Assembly: GCA_964511065.1 (NCBI GenBank)
Contig: CAZEEG010000012.1
Coordinates: 1-64,000, forward strand
Direction: 5' to 3'
Length of the DNA stretch: 64,000 bases
Source: CALBRZ01 sp964511065
GTDB taxonomy: Bacteria; Planctomycetota; Planctomycetia; Pirellulales; S012-138
The notes under the pieces were generated by a model. The model saw only the letters and a list, made by a program, of their open reading frames with translations. It did not search any database and had not been told where the DNA came from. The first letter of the stretch is position 1, and the number at the start of each line of letters is the position of its first letter. Made by a program: the position numbers and the translations under genes. Shown here in pieces: positions 54,303 to 62,655 of the stretch.

Positions 54303-55628
54303 CTACGCGCCCCGGATGGCCTCGACCACCTTGGCCGGTTCGGTCAGGGGGACTTCAACTTGGGTCCGCTGGGAAAGGTCCTTGAGCAGACCCTGTCCGG
54401 TGGCGAACTCGTTCTCGCCAATGACCAGGGCGAATCGGTAGCCGCGGCGGTCAGCGTACTTGAGTTGTTGTCCCAGCTTGCGGGGTTCGGGATACAGTTC
54501 CACGCCCAGCCCCAGCGCTCGGAGTTCGCGCGCCAGGCGCAGGTAATCGCCCAGTCGCGAGGCATCGAAGTAAGGGATGAACAGGTCGGCCGGCGTGGAA
54601 ACCTTCTCGATACGGCCCAACTCTTCCATCGCGGCCAGCAGGCGGTCCAGGCCCAGCGACGCACCCACGCCCGGCAACTCCTGCCGCGTGTACAGCCCTG
54701 CCAGGTTATCGTACCGCCCGCCCGAGCAGATGCTGCCAATATTCGGCAACTCGCCCAGGAAGGTTTCGTAGATGGTGCCGGTGTAGTAATCGAGGCCGCG
54801 GGCGATGGAGACATCCAGGCGGATTCGCTGGCCGTCGACTCCGGCGGAACCGGCGGCCTTGAGCAGTTCTGCCAATTCGTTCACGCCCTGCTCGCCGATC
54901 TCGCTGCCGCGCACCAGCGGATCAAGCTGCCGCAGGATTTCTTCATTGCTGCCGGTCAGCGATGCCAACTTCAGCACGTCGGCAGCCTGCTGGGGCGTGG
55001 CGCCGGCGGCGGTACACATCTCGGCTTCGACCTTCTCCGGGCCGACCTTCGCCAACTTGTCGAGGGCGCGGAGGATTTCCGTGGACCGCTCGGCCAGCCC
55101 TAGCCGGGCCAGCAGACCATTGAGCACGCGGCGGTTGTTGATGCGGATGGTGAAGGATTCAAACCCGATGGCATCCAGCAGGTCGTGAATGACCAGGGCG
55201 GTTTCGATATCGGCGGTGAGGGCGTCGGTGCCGATGGTGTCGAAATCGCACTGCATGAACTCGCGATACCGGCCGCGTTGGGTGTTCTCGCCCCGCCACA
55301 CGGTCGCCATGTGGTACCGCTTGAATGGCGTGCCCAACTGCCCGATGTGCTGGGCCGCGAACCGGGCGAACGGCACGGTCAAATCGAACCGCATGCCGAC
55401 CATCCGGCCGCCGTGGTCTTCAAACTGGTAAAGCTGCTTGTCGGTTTCGTCGCTGCCCTTGCCCAGCAGAATCTCCAGGTATTCCAGGGCAGGCGTGTCG
55501 ATGGGAGCAAACCCGTAGCTGCGGTACACCCGCCGCGCCATCTCCAGCAGCCGCTCGCGCGGCAGCATCGCCTCGGGCGGATAATCCCTGAATCCTTTCA
55601 ACGTGCGAGGCTCAATCAGACCGCTCAT
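54303..55628 (-). CDS. hisS: Histidyl-tRNA synthetase
   Basis: The protein has 441 residues from the ATG at 55628. Class II motif 2 appears as FKRYHMATVWRGENTQRGRY plus REFMQCDFDTIG, the histidine-specific SGGRYDNL motif is present (CSGGRYDNLAG), and motif 3 contains LGLDRLL. The C-terminal anticodon-binding domain (about 340-441) is complete. The enzyme charges tRNA-His. It is followed 114 nt downstream by a cysteine-cluster protein gene on the same strand order. Confidence 0.96.
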   Translation of the reverse strand: MSGLIEPRTLKGFRDYPPEAMLPRERLLEMARRVYRSYGFAPIDTPALEYLEILLGKGSDETDKQLYQFEDHGGRMVGMRFDLTVPFARFAAQHIGQLGTPFKRYHMATVWRGENTQRGRYREFMQCDFDTIGTDALTADIETALVIHDLLDAIGFESFTIRINNRRVLNGLLARLGLAERSTEILRALDKLAKVGPEKVEAEMCTAAGATPQQAADVLKLASLTGSNEEILRQLDPLVRGSEIGEQGVNELAELLKAAGSAGVDGQRIRLDVSIARGLDYYTGTIYETFLGELPNIGSICSGGRYDNLAGLYTRQELPGVGASLGLDRLLAAMEELGRIEKVSTPADLFIPYFDASRLGDYLRLARELRALGLGVELYPEPRKLGQQLKYADRRGYRFALVIGENEFATGQGLLKDLSQRTQVEVPLTEPAKVVEAIRGA

Positions 55629-55742
55629 GGCAATTAGCTTCGGGGCAATCAATGGGTGGAGGGCAGAGGAAAAAGAGGATGGAGCGCGCGGCCGCGGCGG
55701 ACCCCATCACGCGCGGCGACCATTTACGCGGCGTGGGACCGA

Positions 55743-56177
55743 CTACGATAGCACCGGCAGCAAATCCGGCTTGGGACTGCGAATCGAGCCCTTGGCCGGC
55801 AGCATCGCCTCGACGTATTCCGTGATCTGTTCCGGCGTTTCAAAATAGCGATCGTATACCCAGGTATCGTCGTATTCGCAGTTGTCGGTCGAGTAATCGC
55901 GGCAAATCTGCGGCCGCGTGTGGTAAATGCCGCACCGGTTGTCGGGCTGCAAATGTTTGCACGTCGTATGCACGAGCAGGTACCAGGTGTCATCTTCTGT
56001 AAACACCGTGGCCCCTTCGTGCAACAAGTACCAGCGGATGTAATCAAAATCCTGCGGCGTCGTCGGGGTCTCAATCGGCAGGGCGAAATACTTGCAACAC
56101 TTGGCCGAACAGTAAGAGCATAGACTCTCGCCAGGACGCAACTGTTCGCGCTTGATCTGGGGACGCGGGCTCGACAT
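55743..56177 (-). CDS. YkgJ-family cysteine-cluster protein
   Basis: The protein has 144 residues from the ATG at 56177. Cysteines are arranged as CSYCSAKCCKYF near the N-terminus, then TTCKHL, DNRCGIY, RPQICRDY and DNCEYD, the Fe-S or zinc cluster-binding pattern of the YkgJ (putative zinc/iron chelating) family. The acidic C-terminus is longer than in the minimal domain. Function of the family is not known. It lies upstream of hisS in the same direction and may be co-transcribed with it. Confidence 0.85.
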   Translation of the reverse strand: MSSPRPQIKREQLRPGESLCSYCSAKCCKYFALPIETPTTPQDFDYIRWYLLHEGATVFTEDDTWYLLVHTTCKHLQPDNRCGIYHTRPQICRDYSTDNCEYDDTWVYDRYFETPEQITEYVEAMLPAKGSIRSPKPDLLPVLS

Positions 56178-56569
56178 GGTGATTCGCTTAAGGATTTCTC
56201 GGGCGATTACGCGAAAGGAAGTAACGAACGTCTTTAGGGCCTTAAGGTGCCCGGTGTGACCGCCGGCCAACCGCAACGGAACATGCAAGCAAGTAAAGGA
56301 ATTCTCTAAGTCTTCGAAGTCAGGGTGGATGGCGGCAGCCGCTCTCAGCGGCGGCAAAACCGGGAGGTAGGCCCCTGCCACCGCGGGGGGCGTGGGGCGT
56401 TCAAGGCCGGGCAGCCTTGGGAGAGTTTCCACTTTCGGGGCGTACCTTGGCAACCCTGGCCGGTGAAGTTCGCACCCGTTTCGTGGTGAAAACGGGGCCG
56501 TACCTCAGGGGCGGGAGCCGTATACTGTACGCTTTCGCCCCCCGGCTGTTGAATTGTCGAGCCTGCTCT
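56178..56569. other. Divergent intergenic region
   Basis: The 392 bp separate the cysteine-cluster gene and fhcC, which diverge, so both promoters should lie here. No gene or strong hairpin was recognised. Confidence 0.4.
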
Positions 56570-57391
56570 ATGCCGCTGGTATTGAATTATAAAGGCAAGA
56601 CCACGCTGCCCTTGGAGGTTGAAGGGTTGACGCCTGAGGCGGTCGCCGGGCTTTCGCTGGCGGAAATCGAGCGATTCCCGATCCGCCATGGCAGTCGCAG
56701 CGAACCGTTGGCCGCGTGGTTCGACGTTTCCGGCAGTCCCACCGATGGCGAATTGCGTTTTGTCGGCGACCTGGGCGGCGTCCATTGGATCGGCGCGCGA
56801 TTGGCCGCCGGGACCATCGTTGTCGAAGGCCACGCCGGCCGGCACCTGGGCAGCCAGATGGCCGGCGGCCGAATCTTGGTATCCGGTAACGCGGACGATT
56901 GGCTGGGCTGCGAAATGCGCGGGGGGCTGATCCACGTTCGCGGAAACGCCGGAAATCACACCGGCGCCGCCTACCGCGGAAGCCGCAGAGGAATGAGCGG
57001 CGGAACCATCCTCATCGCCGGCAACGTGGGCAATGAAGCCGGCCATACCATGCGGCGCGGGACACTCGCCGTGGGCGGCAATGTGGGCGACGGCACAGGC
57101 TTTAACATGATCGCCGGCAGCATCTATGTCTTTGGCCAATGCGGCGCGCAAACGGGGGCGGGCATGCGCCGCGGAACGATCGGCCTGCTGGGCACCGCCG
57201 CACCCACGCTCCTGCCGACGTTTCGCCGGGCCTCCACCTATCAGCCGGTTTTCCTGCGGATGGCCTTGGTGGAACTGGCCCGATTGGGCCTGGACTGGCC
57301 GCGCGACTTGCTCCAACGCCGGGTGACGTTGTACCACGGCGATTTTCTGGCTCTGGGCCGGGGCGAAATCCTGGTCGCCGAAGATCGTTAG
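56570..57391 (+). CDS. fhcC: Formylmethanofuran dehydrogenase subunit C (FhcC/FwdC-like)
   Basis: The protein has 273 residues from the ATG at 56570. It folds as a right-handed beta-helix of GxxGxxxGxG repeats (AGTIVVEGHAGRHLGSQMAGG, GRILVSGNADDWLGCEMRGG, GTILIAGNVGNEAGHTMRRG), the same fold as the C-terminal domain of glutamate synthase. In the Fhc formyltransferase/hydrolase complex this subunit accompanies FhcA, B and D in tetrahydromethanopterin-linked formaldehyde oxidation, which planctomycetes possess. The other fhc subunits are not in the window; the Nudix gene follows convergently. Confidence 0.85.
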   Translation: MPLVLNYKGKTTLPLEVEGLTPEAVAGLSLAEIERFPIRHGSRSEPLAAWFDVSGSPTDGELRFVGDLGGVHWIGARLAAGTIVVEGHAGRHLGSQMAGGRILVSGNADDWLGCEMRGGLIHVRGNAGNHTGAAYRGSRRGMSGGTILIAGNVGNEAGHTMRRGTLAVGGNVGDGTGFNMIAGSIYVFGQCGAQTGAGMRRGTIGLLGTAAPTLLPTFRRASTYQPVFLRMALVELARLGLDWPRDLLQRRVTLYHGDFLALGRGEILVAEDR

Positions 57392-57412
57392 CCGACCCAT
57401 GCGGCCCTGCGC

Positions 57413-57859
57413 CTACTCGCTCGCCGACGTTCGCCAGTGCTCGGCCACGGCGGCCAGCAGCGGGTCGATGGTGTTCTGCTGAATCTGGTGCGGCGGCGAC
57501 CACTCCAGCCACTGGAACCCTTCGTGTTCGGTGGGAACCACCGCGGCGTCGGCCGGCACCCGCCCCAAGAACACCACCAGCGTTTTCTCAACCGGTTGAT
57601 GGTTGAACCGCTTTTCGCGCGGATAGTAGACCAGGGAAAATTGGAAGCTCGGGTCCACCTCGATCTGATGGCGAGGGATGCCCGTTTCTTCCTCGGTTTC
57701 CCGCAAGGCACAGGTGAGGTCGTCTTCGCCGTCCTCCATGTGCCCCTTGGGGATATCCCAGCGGTCGGGATGCCGCATCAGCAGCACCAACCGCCGCGGC
57801 GTGTCCTTGTACAGCAACAGGCCGCACGCCTTAACCTTCGGTAGCTCATCAGCCGCCAT
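57413..57859 (-). CDS. Nudix hydrolase (Ap4A-type)
   Basis: The protein has 148 residues from the ATG at 57859. The Nudix box GX5EX7REXXEEXG is perfect (GHMEDGEDDLTCALRE then TEEETG). The neighbouring RWDIPKGH and FQFSLVYYPR segments resemble bis(5'-nucleosyl)-tetraphosphatases of the MutT-like type that remove Ap4A or NTP derivatives. The frame is open upstream but that part is not protein-like. The truB gene lies upstream on the same strand, with a duplicated truB tail between. Confidence 0.9.
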   Translation of the reverse strand: MAADELPKVKACGLLLYKDTPRRLVLLMRHPDRWDIPKGHMEDGEDDLTCALRETEEETGIPRHQIEVDPSFQFSLVYYPREKRFNHQPVEKTLVVFLGRVPADAAVVPTEHEGFQWLEWSPPHQIQQNTIDPLLAAVAEHWRTSASE

Positions 57860-57983
57860 AAAATTCGGTGTCTTGAAATGGGGTGTATGGGTTGAGTGGA
57901 GCGATTGCGGGGCCGCGTTCGGCACGTTGCCGCTCGATACGCTACCCGTCATGACCCACAAGCGGGCATCCCGCCTGCACTTA

Positions 57984-58091
57984 CCTTATCGGGCTGAGAA
58001 GTTGCGAACCACTTAAAGGGAGTGCCGAGGCGAACTTCGAGACCCTCGGTATTCAGCCTTATCGGGCTGAGAAATTGCGAACTACTTTAAG
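57984..58091. repeat. Duplicated 3' end of truB
   Basis: The 35-nt segment at 58057-58091 encodes the last ten codons of truB plus its stop. A second copy at 57984-58018, 73 nt away and downstream of truB, matches at 32 of 35 positions. The mismatches are two synonymous changes and one AAA-to-TAA. Between the copies, CCGAGG and CCTCGG (a 6-bp stem with a 12-nt loop) could form a hairpin. Confidence 0.75.
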
Positions 58092-58988
58092 ATGGTTTCC
58101 TTTTACTGCCAGGATCGCCGCCAACTCGCCAGCGTTCTCCAGGCCCGGCCCGACGATGGCCGCAAGTTCTTGTCCTGGTGTAAGTTGTAACTCTTGGGCC
58201 AAGTCCTGCTCAAGCGGATGGCCATGGGCGAGCCGCTGCATTTCTGTCGGCCCCAAGGTAACCTTGGGCAGGTCGGCGACCGCCGTTGCCGCAGGCAGCA
58301 GGTGGTTTGGCCACGAGTCGGCGGTGAGTGTATCCATGGCAACGGCAGTTTCCACGGTGAAGTCGCCCACCGCCGTGCGTTCCAGGGCCGACATGACAGC
58401 GGCCGTTCCGAGCGACTGCGCAATGTCGCGCCCCAGCGAACGAACGTAAGTCCCTGCGCTGCAAGCGATTTCGAGCTGAAAATGCGGGTAAGCATACGCC
58501 AGCAGTTCCAATTGGTATACCGAGACAGGCCGGGGCTTCAGCTCCACGGTCTGCCCTTGGCGGGCCAAGTCATAAGCCCTTTTTCCATCAACCTTTAGGG
58601 CCGAATAGGCCGGCGGGCGCTGGAGGATCTCGCCGCGGAAGTTTTCCAGGACCGTTTCCAGTTGCTCGCGGCTAGGGATCGGAGCGTTTGGCAATTCCTC
58701 GACCGTGCCTTCCACGTCTTCCGTGTCGCTGCGGCGCCCCAGGAGGAACGTTCCCCGGTATCGCTTGGTTAGCCGTTGCACGTACTCGATCAGCCGCGTG
58801 GCTTTGCCGATGCACACCACCAGCACGCCCGAGGCTAGCGGGTCCAGCGTGCCGGCATGGCCGGCCTTGGCCGGCCGAACCAGTCGCTGCACGTGATCCA
58901 CCACGCGGCGCGAGGAAATCCCTCGTGGCTTGAAAACGTTCAACATGCCGGTCGGTTGACCGGGGGATTTGGCTGGGGGAGCAGGCAT
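58059..58988 (-). CDS. truB: tRNA pseudouridine(55) synthase
   Basis: The protein has 309 residues from the ATG at 58988; a Met 14 residues later is an alternative close to the fold start. It makes pseudouridine 55 in the T-loop of tRNAs. The catalytic aspartate lies in GHAGTLDPLASGVL, preceded by LNVFKPRGISSRRVV, with KATRLIEYV, PPAYSALKVDGKRAYDLAR and CSAGTYVRSLGRDIA following. The C-terminal PUA-like domain is present. The gene's final codons are duplicated just downstream. Confidence 0.95.
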   Translation of the reverse strand: MPAPPAKSPGQPTGMLNVFKPRGISSRRVVDHVQRLVRPAKAGHAGTLDPLASGVLVVCIGKATRLIEYVQRLTKRYRGTFLLGRRSDTEDVEGTVEELPNAPIPSREQLETVLENFRGEILQRPPAYSALKVDGKRAYDLARQGQTVELKPRPVSVYQLELLAYAYPHFQLEIACSAGTYVRSLGRDIAQSLGTAAVMSALERTAVGDFTVETAVAMDTLTADSWPNHLLPAATAVADLPKVTLGPTEMQRLAHGHPLEQDLAQELQLTPGQELAAIVGPGLENAGELAAILAVKGNHLKVVRNFSAR

Positions 58989-59306
58989 GGGAGGAATCGC
59001 CGGCGTGCCATTTCGAGCCACAACGTGCCGGCTGCGGGAGAGTTTCAAAGAACTTGGAATCCAAAAAAGGAGGACCGGGTTAGCCTAAGGCCCCGGTCCC
59101 CCCGCTTGATGGATCAACTGCTGGAACGATTTGCTTGTTGCGCCGCCAGTCTCCGATCGTCGCACGATCGGTACCGCAATCCTTCCGTTTTCCAGCACCA
59201 CGGGCCGCATTTCGGCGGGCGAGCACGAAAGCGATCGGACATTGGCTGCGCAGGTGTCAACAATGTGCCAGGAGCAGCCAGGCGCCGTCAAACCCAACGC
59301 CGGTCG
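58989..59306. other. Intergenic between truB and the DUF1571 gene
   Basis: The 318 bp carry a possible short minus-strand gene at 59085-59210. No hairpin was seen. Confidence 0.35.
59085..59210 (-). CDS. Possible 41-residue protein
   Basis: From the ATG at 59210 the frame encodes MRPVVLENGRIAVPIVRRSE and a short C-terminal part (SKSFQQLIHQAGG). It lies between truB and the DUF1571 gene, on the same strand. The frame is open to a TTG at 59297, which would give 70 residues. There is no homology that I recognise and no strong ribosome binding site. Confidence 0.25.
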   Translation of the reverse strand: MRPVVLENGRIAVPIVRRSETGGATSKSFQQLIHQAGGPGP

Positions 59307-60197
59307 CTATTCCACGTCCTGCATGCGTCCCCGAAAGCCGTACTCGGGATTGGACGTGCTGAAATCGCGGTCGGTGAGACCGACATTCAGCTTCACGTCC
59401 AGGTAGGTGTACTCTTCAACCAGGACCGGCTTGCCGCCTTTCTCCTTGGGCCAGGTGTAGGCTTCATAGCGGATGGGAATCTGGTTTTCTTCGTCGATGA
59501 AGACCCGGGCCAGGTGGTAGCGAAATTCCGGACGCGGCACCGGATGGACAAACTGCATGCAGGTGCAGTTGCGGCCGTTGATCTTGGCGTTTTCAAAGAA
59601 CTTGACTTCGCATTCGCCATATTCCAGTTCGCTCAGGCCCACTTCCACCAGGCGGCGAACCAGGTTCAACATGCCGATTTCGTAGATGGGGTAACGGTTG
59701 TCCTCCATCGCCCGGCGGCTGTTGGGATCGAGCGTCACGGTGCCGATGTTGGGCGCGTTGCCGACAATACGGCCGCGGTTTTCCGTGGGCACGTACAGGG
59801 CTTCGCGGCCGCGTTTTTCCGTTGGCGACCGGAAATACAGGTACACGCCAAAGGGCTGATGCCGCAGCTTGATCTCGATGTATTCGGCCGGCAGCAGTTC
59901 GCCGTTCACCCGCTCGCGCTTGACCAGCGTGGCGGTGTAGTCACGGATCTCTTTCATCCGCTCCATGCCTTCGTAGGCCCGGCGCAGGGCAGGCATCAGC
60001 GGGTGATTTTCCGGCCCAACCAGCGGCGGCAGGTCGAACATCGACTCGTCGATCGGCGGGGGCGAGGTCGCAACCCGATGAGACGATTTGGTCATCACCG
60101 CCGTATTCGAGCGGGCGGCACGTTCTTGCGCCGAACCGGTCTCACAGAGCGCTCCGCACGTTAGCCCGAGTAAAGCGAACAATAATCCGATTCGCAT
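59307..60197 (-). CDS. DUF1571 exported protein
   Basis: The protein has 296 residues from the ATG at 60197, with GAGG upstream. A signal peptide (RIGLLFALLGLTCGALCETG) is followed by a Ser/Pro-rich spacer and the DUF1571 domain from about residue 75: YTATLVKRERVNGEL, PFGVYLYFRSPTEKRGREALY and CTCMQFVHPVPRPEF are typical. The family is nearly restricted to planctomycetes and related groups and resembles outer-membrane lipoprotein carrier folds, so an envelope role is possible. Confidence 0.85.
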   Translation of the reverse strand: MRIGLLFALLGLTCGALCETGSAQERAARSNTAVMTKSSHRVATSPPPIDESMFDLPPLVGPENHPLMPALRRAYEGMERMKEIRDYTATLVKRERVNGELLPAEYIEIKLRHQPFGVYLYFRSPTEKRGREALYVPTENRGRIVGNAPNIGTVTLDPNSRRAMEDNRYPIYEIGMLNLVRRLVEVGLSELEYGECEVKFFENAKINGRNCTCMQFVHPVPRPEFRYHLARVFIDEENQIPIRYEAYTWPKEKGGKPVLVEEYTYLDVKLNVGLTDRDFSTSNPEYGFRGRMQDVE

Positions 60198-60831
60198 AAC
60201 ACACCTCAAACGCTGGTTCGACGGGCGGCTTGGCGGCCCGGCAAAGCTGTGGCTTCCTCTCGTTCCGATCTGCTCCCCGGGCGACCGCATCGTCACGGCC
60301 CGATAGCCGCGCGGGGGGGAGCCGTGCATGGCCGGACATCCCAGGTTGCCGCGTGGTTTGAGGCGTGAACGCGGCCCCCAGCGCGCCACCCCTTCCCAAT
60401 GTGTTGCAAGGATCAGGGTGGTCAGGCACAGGAGCTTGCAATTATAGGTCAGGTTTTGATGCGCCCGGGCGGATGCTCACGAGGCCACGAATGCTAGCCG
60501 CGCTAACTGTCCACGCCTCTTTGCGTTAATCGGGGGCAACCGCCGTGCCAACAGCGTTCTCGACAGTTGGGATGCCACTGGGGAATTCCCAAATGGTGCC
60601 ACACGCGCTTGCGACTGGGGATATTCCAAGACGGCAAAATCGTGCTCCGCAGCCGCACCAAGCCTGCATATTCGATACGGCCTTCCCATTTCCTCTGGCT
60701 CGCCTGGGCAATCGCCGGCACAATGGCAGGCAACGCTGGTTGTTGCATGCTTGGATATGGCTTCCCCGGCGGGCGGCCGACGCCGCTTTCCTGAAAGGGG
60801 AGCCACCGTTCGTCACGGAGGAATTCGCACG
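60198..60831. other. Divergent intergenic region
   Basis: The 634 bp separate the divergent DUF1571 and transglutaminase genes. Open frames exist but have no starts with ribosome binding sites or recognisable composition. Two similar 10-nt stretches, ACTGGGGAAT and ACTGGGGATA, occur near 60580 and 60615. Confidence 0.4.
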
Positions 60832-62517
60832 ATGGCACGTAGGCCACACTTCGATCTTCGCACTGCGCGCTGTCAGCCTTCTTCGCGCCTGGGGCTGCTG
60901 GCATCGCTGTTGAGCCTTGCGGTCATCGCCGGTGGCTGTGGCCCGGCGAGCGATGACGATCCCGCCTCGGCTAACGGTGCCAACGGTGCCAACGGGGCCA
61001 ATGTTTCCACCTCGCAAACTGTGGCCTCAAGCGACGGCGGCGCGGCTGCTTCTGCCGCCGCCACCACGCACGATATTTGGGAGGCGGTTCTGTTCGACGG
61101 CCAGCACGTGGGCTACGCGCATACGGCGGTGCGGCCCGAGGGCCACTCCGGCAACCTCAGCGTCCAATACACGTTTTCGTTACAGCTCACGCGGTTTGGC
61201 GATGCCACGCAGCCGAGCATGAATGTTCAGTCCGTGCAGACGGCAGCGGGCCGCCTGGTCAGCTTCAACATGAGCGCCGCCCTCGCCGACCAACCCACGA
61301 TCTGCCGCGGGCGGGTGGAGAATGGCCGCCTGGTTGTGCAGCGCGAGGGTGTCGAACAGCCGCAGGAGATTCCCCTGGACGACGACGTGCTGGGCTTCTG
61401 GGGAGTGGAAGCCAACTTGATCCGCCAACCGCTCAAGCCGGGCGAGGCGCGGCAGCTTCGCGCCCTCGATCCCACGCTGCTGGCGGTGATGAACTACGAC
61501 CTCACCGCGATTGGGCATCAGCAAGTGGAACTGCTCGATGGTGCCTCCCACCAACTGCTCCGAATCGACCTGGTGGCCCGGCTTCCCGGCCGGTTGGAAC
61601 TGCAATATCGGCTGTGGGCCGACGAGCAGGGCCGCATCCTCAAGCGGCAAAGCGTGGGCCTGGGAGTGGATCAGACCCTGATTGTCACTTCGCAGCAGCG
61701 GGCCACCGGGGCCAGCGGCCAATACGACCTCGGCAGCCGCTCCGTGGTTGCCGTGAACCGGCCGATTGCCGATGCCCACGCGCGGCCGCAGATGCGGTAC
61801 CGCGTGCGGCTGAAGTCCGGCAACCCGGCCCAGGCGTTCAAGTCGACGCGGTTGCAACAGGTTCGGCCGATCGATGAGCGGACGGCCGAGATCGTCGTCA
61901 CCTCGGCGAACTGGCAGCAGTTGCTTAGCGAAGAGGCTCAGGCCGCCGCTTCCAGCGAGACCGGCCCTCAACCTCCGCCCGCGGAGTCATACGGCGACGA
62001 TAAGCCGACTGAGGCCGACCTGCTGCCGGGCCGGTTGATTGCCAGCGGCCATCCGCAGATTGTGGAGTTGGCCGCGAAGGCGGCCTCTGACAAGGTAACC
62101 GCGGCCGCCGCGGCACTGGCTCTTGAGCAGTTCGTGCATCGTTCGATCCGGCAGGTGAATTACAAGACTGTCCTCGGCTCGGCGGCCGATGTGGTCGAGC
62201 GGATGGAAGGCGACTGCACCGAACATGCGGTACTGCTGGCGGCGATGGCCCGGGCCCGTGGCATCCCGTCGCGCGTCGCGGTGGGCCTGGTGTACGTGCC
62301 GGGCCTGCAGGGCTTCGCCTTCCACATGTGGACCGAGGTATACGTGGCAGGCCGCTGGATGCCTCTGGACGCCACGCTGGGGCAAGGCGGCACCGGCCCG
62401 GCCCACCTGACCCTGCTCACCACAAACCTGGCCGACGACGCCAGTGGCGACAGCCTGGCGGCTTTGCTGCCGGTCGCCCAGGTGATGGGCCAGTTGGAAA
62501 TCGAAGTGCTGGACTGA
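60832..62517 (+). CDS. Transglutaminase-like lipoprotein
   Basis: The protein has 561 residues from the ATG at 60832 with GGAGG eleven bases upstream. A lipoprotein signal (LGLLASLLSLAVIAGGC) places it in the membrane. An NGA tripeptide repeat (about residues 45-55) and a Ser/Ala linker follow. The C-terminal transglutaminase core has the catalytic triad: Cys462 in GDCTEHAVLL, His498 in HMWTEVY and Asp513 in PLDATLG. The middle part (about 80-350) is beta-rich and unassigned. It could be a protease or a crosslinking enzyme of the envelope. Confidence 0.88.
   Translation: MARRPHFDLRTARCQPSSRLGLLASLLSLAVIAGGCGPASDDDPASANGANGANGANVSTSQTVASSDGGAAASAAATTHDIWEAVLFDGQHVGYAHTAVRPEGHSGNLSVQYTFSLQLTRFGDATQPSMNVQSVQTAAGRLVSFNMSAALADQPTICRGRVENGRLVVQREGVEQPQEIPLDDDVLGFWGVEANLIRQPLKPGEARQLRALDPTLLAVMNYDLTAIGHQQVELLDGASHQLLRIDLVARLPGRLELQYRLWADEQGRILKRQSVGLGVDQTLIVTSQQRATGASGQYDLGSRSVVAVNRPIADAHARPQMRYRVRLKSGNPAQAFKSTRLQQVRPIDERTAEIVVTSANWQQLLSEEAQAAASSETGPQPPPAESYGDDKPTEADLLPGRLIASGHPQIVELAAKAASDKVTAAAAALALEQFVHRSIRQVNYKTVLGSAADVVERMEGDCTEHAVLLAAMARARGIPSRVAVGLVYVPGLQGFAFHMWTEVYVAGRWMPLDATLGQGGTGPAHLTLLTTNLADDASGDSLAALLPVAQVMGQLEIEVLD
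60979..61002 (+). repeat. 9-nt coding tandem repeat (Asn-Gly-Ala)
   Basis: The 9-nt unit GGTGCCAAC is repeated about 2.5 times within the lipoprotein gene just after its lipobox, giving Asn-Gly-Ala tripeptides. It looks like a flexible spacer that could vary in length between strains. Confidence 0.6.
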
Positions 62518-62655
62518 CGCGCGGCAGGCTCAAAATTCCTTGCCTCCCGGGGCAAGTTCGGGCAAACTCGCACTATCGTTCAAACCCCTACAGCCAGCCG
62601 GCCTTCCATCCTTCGGCTGGTTTTCAACATTCCGCCTTTGGGATTCTCGCACGCT

